This document shows, piece by piece, positions 57,853-64,000 of a stretch of 64,000 nucleotides of DNA. The translations under genes were made by a program, and so were the position numbers. The first letter of the stretch is position 1; every line of letters starts with the position of its first letter. The notes under the pieces are model-generated. The model was not told the DNA's origin. It did not search any database and was given only the letters and a program-made list of their open reading frames with translations. Source of the DNA: Neocallimastix lanati (nom. inval.) (lineage: Eukaryota; Neocallimastigomycota; Neocallimastigomycetes; Neocallimastigales; Neocallimastigaceae); the NCBI GenBank assembly GCA_016946835.1, contig JACVTC010000035.1:389001-453000 (forward strand), in the 5' to 3' direction.

Positions 57853-57994
57853 ATAAATATTGTTCTGTGAAAATAATAATAATAAAAATGAAAAAAATGA
57901 ATTATTAAAACATGAAAATAAAAATAATGAAGAAGATAAAGAATATAATAAATTGTTATATAAAAAAAACAATAATGAGGAAAATAATAAATTG

Positions 57995-58200
<206 letters not shown>

Positions 58201-59499
58201 GCTTTCAAACATAATCTTACTTACTTATTATATTTACTTATTTAGTATATAGTCTGTGTTTTAAAATATATAAACAATTTTTTAAGATAATATTATATTA
58301 ATATTTTTATATATAAATGATAAATATTAAGTCTATTATAATTTTAAAACTCATTTTTCATTGATTCCTATTGATTTAAATGATATAAAAGGATAAATAT
58401 ACACATATATCTCCATCTTTAAATTATAATTAATATTAATAAATAATAATGCTATAAAAAGTTTATATGTTAATTATAATAAAAAGTTATATCAAAATAG
58501 ATCTATATTTATTAAAATTATTATTATTATTATTATATTTAAGTATTTTAATAAATAAAGTTATTATTATTATCATTATTATTATTTTCATGAAGTATTA
58601 AATATACCATAGAAATACGTATAAAAAATAGAACCAAATTTATAATTTTAATAATAAATTTATTGATAATATTAAGAATAAATTTTATAATAAAGATAAA
58701 ATTCTATGAAATAAATATTTATTTCATAGAATAGTGAAACATTTTTAAATTATAATAAATAAACTTTGAATTGTTCTTTTTTTTCGGAGATTTTACTTAC
58801 CTATTGTTATTAATACAAATATTAATACTATTATTTAATAATGTTTAAGTTATTAAATCATTTACTATTATAAATATTTTCATTATTATATTGTTATAGT
58901 AAATAAACTTTTTATTCCTTGTACATTATTTTTTTTTTTTTTTAATTATTATTATTATTTTATTTTGTAATTATATATATTTTTACCAAATAATTTATTA
59001 TATAATTATTAATATCTAACTGTTATATATTATAACTACTCTATTGAATAATTATTTAATACCATATTGTGTTTCAGTATTTTATTTTATTAGTAATTTT
59101 TATTATAGATATTTTTTTTTTTTTTTTTTAATAAACATTTTTGTAATAAATATAATTATATTAATTTTTAAATAATATGAAAGTTTGGATTAAATAATTA
59201 TTCAGGTAATTTATTTTAAAAGTCAATTTAAATTACTATAAAAGAATTGTAGAAATTAGAAATATGAATTCCAGATCTAAAAATTATTTAAACTTTCATT
59301 ATTTTATAGCTTATGATGAATAATGATGTAATAAGCTGAATTTTATTAAAAGATAAGATTTATTATTAAATAATAACAGACTTATTATTCAATAACTTAA
59401 AAATTTTAAACAATTTAAGCAATTTATTATTAAATATAGAAATAAAAGAAAAAAAAAATAATAATTAAGAAATGAAAAATAATGATTTTTCATTTACAA

Positions 59500-59620
59500 A
59501 TATTTATATTACTTTGTTTTTATTTATTAAATTATTAAATATTGTATAAATATAAATACTAAGTAATATAAATATTTATACAATATTTAATAATTATAAT
59601 AAATAAAAACAAATTATAAA
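59500..59620. repeat. Imperfect inverted repeat
   Basis: The arms TTTTTATTTATTAAATTATT and AATAATTATAATAAATAAAA, together with AAATATTGTATAAATA and TATTTATACAATATTT, are inverted about a short centre near 59562. It could be a small MITE or a cruciform-forming site. Confidence 0.6.
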
Positions 59621-59769
59621 TTAGTTGAAAATTCTTTTTAAATTTTTAGATTAATATACCCATATATATTTAAAGTCGCAATTATTTCTAACTTTAAACT
59701 TTATTTATTTATTTATTCATTTATTAATTACATGAATATTTTTTTTTTTATAAAAAAACACAGAATTAA

Positions 59770-60050
59770 TAAAAAAAAAATAAATACTAATTGTCTAATT
59801 AGAACATAATAATATTTTTAATAGTAATATGAAATAAAAAGTTATATTTACAATAAAGTGTATAAATAAATTCAGAAAAAAATTCATATGCAACGAACCT
59901 CACCTCCAGATTATAAGATTTCTGTTTAAAAAGGAATTCTTAATCCGTATTAGGGTTTGAATTAACTATCTGAAAGAAATTATGGTCTTCTTCTCTCAGA
60001 GGCATTGGCCCTGCTAGTCTATCTTACTGCATTTCCAGGGTTGAAACTCC
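59770..60050 (-). pseudogene. Dispersed coding repeat, copy B
   Basis: The minus strand reads RLAGPMPLREEDHNFFQIVN then SNPNTD, a stop, and EFLFKQKSYNLEVRFV, matching copy A (48175-48480). Stops before and within the block show that it is dead. The shared nucleotide block extends well beyond the open frame. Function unknown. Confidence 0.45.
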
Positions 60051-60095
60051 AATATATATATATTAAAGTTAATTTTAATATTTGAAATAAATAAT

Positions 60096-60135
<40 letters not shown>

Positions 60136-60409
60136 TTTTTCATTATAAATAAATAATATAATATCATAATAAAAATTTTTTGAAAATTAGGTTTATATAA
60201 TAATTATGTACATAAATAATTTAAATAATATATTAAAAATTGTTAATATACATTTTATAATTACATATATTTTAAATGTAATAAAAATTTTTAATTTTAT
60301 GGATATAAAATATAATATATGAATATATATTATATAATTCCAAAATTTTTATGATATTTATTTTAAAGTAAATTTCATAAAATATATTATCAATTTAAAT
60401 AAATATTAA

Positions 60410-60786
60410 ATGGGCGTTAAAAGAAAAGCAATAGAAATAGAGGTTCCAAATGAAAATCAAACAGATATATTAAAAATAACACCATTAGGTGCAGGAAATG
60501 AAGTTGGTAGATCTTGTATTCTTTTAGAATATAAAGGAAAAACAATTATGGTAATGTTTGTAAATCCATGGAATTAAATTTTTGTTCAAAATGAGATTCA
60601 TTTTTTTCATAAAAAATGTAGAATAAATTAATCTTTTTTATTTTATGAAATTTTTAAAATAAAAATTTTATATATTGATAATACTATATTAATTTGAAAT
60701 TATTAATTAAAAATGTAATTATTTATTAATATGAAATCAGATTTTAAAATCCGAAATAAAATTTTATTATATAATTAATTTTTATC

Positions 60787-60831
<45 letters not shown>

Positions 60832-61774
60832 TATATGAATATAGCTTGATTGTGGTATTCATCCAGCATATACTGGTCTGTCATCCCTTCCATTTTTTGA
60901 TGAAATTGATCCCTCAGAAATAGATATAGTTTTAATTACCCAGTAAAATTTAATTTTATTTTTATAAAAGAAATTATAAAATTTTTTTATTTAATCTGAA
61001 TTTTATATTTTTGAAATTATTATTTAATTTTATTATTTTATTTTATTTTTTTTTTCTTTTTTTTTTTTAAATTTGTTCATATTATTAATTTAATATTTTT
61101 ATTTTAAAAGTTTTCACTTGGATCATGCTGCGTCCTTACCTTATTTTTTAGAAAAGGTATTTATAATATAATTTTTATTTAATAATATTAAATTTTAAAT
61201 TTATATAATGACTTGTATGTACAATATACAAATATATGTAGACAACATTTAAAGGTAGAGTATTTATGACGCACCCTACAAAAGCTATTTATAAGTGGTT
61301 AATATCAGATTATATGAGAGTTAGGTATATATTAAAGAAATATATATAATTTTAATAAATAATTTATCATTTCATTTTTATTAATGATATTCATAAATAG
61401 TAATGTGGTTGTGGATGATATTTTATATGATGAAAAAGATATTGCAAATAGTTGTGAGAAAATTGAAACTATTGATTATCACCAGGAAGTAGAAATTGAA
61501 GGTGTAAAATTTACTGGATATAATGCAGGGCATGTATTGGGTGCTGCAATGTTTTTAATTGAAATTGCTGGTATTAAACTATTATATACAGGTGATTATT
61601 CACGAGAAGAAGATAGACATTTAATGGCTGCAGAAAAACCAACTAATGTGTATACAGATATTATGATTTGTGAATCAACTTATGGTGTCCAAAGTTTAGA
61701 ACCAAGACTTGAAAGAGAAGCTCGTTTTACAAGTAACTATAAATATTTTTATATTACTAGTTAATGAAATTAAA

Positions 61775-61811
<37 letters not shown>

Positions 61812-62814
61812 AAAAAAAATAAATAAATCATTACATTTCAAAATTAAAAAATCTTTTAATTGATATTTTATTTTATATTTCTAATAATTATACAATTTTT
61901 AATAATCATATAATTTTAATTTATTAATATAATAAATACTTTTTAATTTTATTTTATTTAATTTTTTCAATGCATTATTATTACTATTATTATTTTTAAG
62001 AAATTATTAAAGAAATAGTTCAAAGAGGAGGACGTTGTCTTATTCCAGTATTTGCTTTAGGTCGTGCCCAGGAAATTTTATTAATTTTAGATGAATTTTG
62101 GCAAGAAAATTTAGATTTACATAGTATACCAATTTATTATGCTTCATCATTAGCTAAAAAGTGTATGGCTATTTATCAAACATATATTAATATGATGAAT
62201 GCTAAGATACGAAAGCAATATAAAGTATCCAATCCATTTGTATTTAAACATATTTCTTATTTAAAGAACATGGAACATTTTGATGATGTAGGTCCATGTG
62301 TTATGATGGCAAGTCCTGGTATGTTACAGGTAAATATATATATATATAGTTATAAATTTATTTTAAATATTAATATTTTCGTAATTGTATATTATTAATA
62401 TTATTACTATTAAAAGAATGGTTTATCAAGAGAATTATTAGAAAGATGGTGTATTGATAAAAGAAATGGTCTTGTTATTCCTGGTTATGTAGTTGAAGGA
62501 ACTATGGGAAAAGTTAATCATTAAAATAATATTTATTAATTTATTATTTACATATATATAAAAATTTTTTATAGATAATATTTACATATATATATAATTT
62601 TTTTTTATTTTATTTTATTTTTAATTATTAACTAGACTATTTTAAGTGAACCAGATGAAATTGTTTCTGTTACTGGTGCAAAGTTACCTAGAAAGTTATC
62701 AGTTCATTATATATCTTTTTCAGCACATGTCGATTATACCCAGAATAGTCGTTTTATTGATTTAATCAATCCATCTCATTTAGTATGTTTAAATATTTTA
62801 TATTTATATATATA

Positions 62815-62845
<31 letters not shown>

Positions 62846-63388
62846 CTTAATTAAAAACAAAAATTAAATTTATATTGAATTATTGATATTTATTGATTTT
62901 TATTGATTTCAATATATGTTCTATTGATGAATTTTTAATTAATATTGTTATTTAAGATTCTTGTACATGGTGATGCTAATGAAATGGGTAGATTGAGAAG
63001 TGCTTTACAAAGTAAATATGCCGAAAAGGAACATCCAATGCAAATTTACACTCCAAAGAATTGTGAAACAATTGAATTATATTTTAAAGGTAAAAAACAA
63101 GCTAAAGTTATTGGTGAAATGGCTAAAGTAGAACCAAAACATAATGATAGATTATCTGGTGTATTAGTATCTAAAGATTTTCATTATCATATAATGGATG
63201 CAAAAGAACTTTCGGAATTTACTGACGTTAATACAACTGAAATTATTCAAAAACAAAAATTAAGTTTCCATGGTACTTTTTCATTAGTTATTTTCCATTT
63301 AGAACAAATGTTTGGTGAAATTAAAATTATAGATAACGATACTATATTGGTGAATATTTTTTACTAATTTATTTCAACATTAACATTA

Positions 63389-63471
<83 letters not shown>

Positions 63472-64000
63472 TATATATATTTTTTTTAACAATAAATTTT
63501 TTTTTATGTTACTTTATTAAAGGTTTTTAATACGGTTACAGTAAAATCTATTGGAAAATCCCAATTACAGATAGAATGGAAAAGTGATAATACAGGTGAT
63601 ATGATTGCTGATTCTGTATTAGCAGTTTTATTACAAATTGAAGGAAGCCCAGCATCTGTTAGAAGTATATATATATATATATTGATTTTATTTATTTATA
63701 ATAATTATAATATATTTCATTAAAAAAACAACAAAAACATAAAGAATAATATTAATGATATATATATATATATATATATATATTTGATATTAATAAAAAG
63801 TGACTGAATCTATATGTTTACAAAAAAAGAAAAAGATTGATGAAGAAAAAGAAGTTGAAAAGAAAGACAAACTTGTATCAGTTGATGGTATAAAAGAAGA
63901 AAGTGAAAAAGATAATATTAAAAAGGAAGAGGGTGATTTTAAAGTATCAATAAAAAAAGAAATTGATGATAAATTAGATAGCAAAATTAATGATGACAAG
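60410..64000 (+). CDS. ysh1: CPSF73/Ysh1 pre-mRNA 3'-end endonuclease, 5' part (11 exons, cut by window end)
   Basis: The metallo-beta-lactamase/beta-CASP nuclease that cuts pre-mRNA before polyadenylation. Exons: 60410-60550, 60845-60942, 61111-61156, 61242-61324, 61401-61732, 62001-62329, 62417-62512, 62636-62782, 62957-63349, 63523-63664 and 63801-64000. They join in phase into 669 codons with no stop before the window edge. Motifs: [15 protein letters not shown] and [11 protein letters not shown] at the N-terminus; the zinc motif HFHLDH (80-85), split by intron 2; [26 protein letters not shown]; and the beta-CASP blocks [57 protein letters not shown] and LVHGDANEM. The start codon follows the usual spacing to the first conserved block. 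Exon 11 is a Lys/Glu/Asp-rich stretch of more than 65 residues, absent or shorter in well-known homologues. Intron 9 holds an ATT array (63393-63452). Confidence 0.96.

Overview
The window is nuclear DNA of an anaerobic gut fungus (Neocallimastigomycota; the Piromyces/Neocallimastix/Orpinomyces type). I base this on three things: extreme A+T richness with long homopolymers and triplet arrays; housekeeping genes broken by many short AT-rich introns; and intronless, GC-richer GH6 cellulases carrying paired N-terminal CBM10-type fungal dockerins. The genus cannot be fixed from sequence alone.

Layout. 0-5.1 kb: a U1 snRNA gene (minus strand) with a TATA box about 30 nt upstream, a pentamer minisatellite and a decayed reverse-transcriptase fragment. 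5.1-6.25 kb: a six-exon gene for a small four-helix membrane protein, including an 8-nt exon. 7.6-13.7 kb: an eight-exon gene for a 1607-residue protein that I read as TM-SMP-START-GOLD, a fusion of two lipid-transfer modules. 17.2-21.1 kb: class II DAHP synthase in 13 exons (461 aa), with one GC-AG intron. 24.5-29.6 kb: a type II P-type cation ATPase in three exons (1189 aa), with an unrecognised ~200-residue N-terminal extension. 30.4-34.7 kb: a ten-exon acidic, Asn-rich coiled-coil protein (640 aa) whose introns are packed with ATT/AAT arrays. 35-41.2 kb: inverted-repeat (MITE-like) elements, remnants of a Cys-rich secreted protein and other debris. 45.4-50.6 kb: two GH6 cellulases in a convergent inverted pair, with essentially identical coding sequence but unrelated flanks. 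55.8-56.9 kb: a broken third GH6 copy. 60.4 kb to the window end: the first 11 exons of the CPSF73/Ysh1 pre-mRNA 3'-end endonuclease, cut by the window edge.

All exon models were built by hand from splice motifs, reading phase and family similarity. In each multi-exon gene the phases close exactly. 5' splice sites are mostly GTAATT, GTAAAT, GTAAGT or GTATAT, and 3' sites are mostly TAG or AAG.

The genes do not form one pathway. The cellulase trio is the accessory, lifestyle-linked part: secreted, dockerin-bearing enzymes for the fungal cellulosome. All three share a near-palindromic motif (TTTTCTCTGG[A/T]AGAAAA) 97-113 bp before the start codon. U1 and Ysh1 are mRNA-processing components, DAHP synthase opens the shikimate pathway, and the SMP-START-GOLD protein and the ATPase act at membranes.
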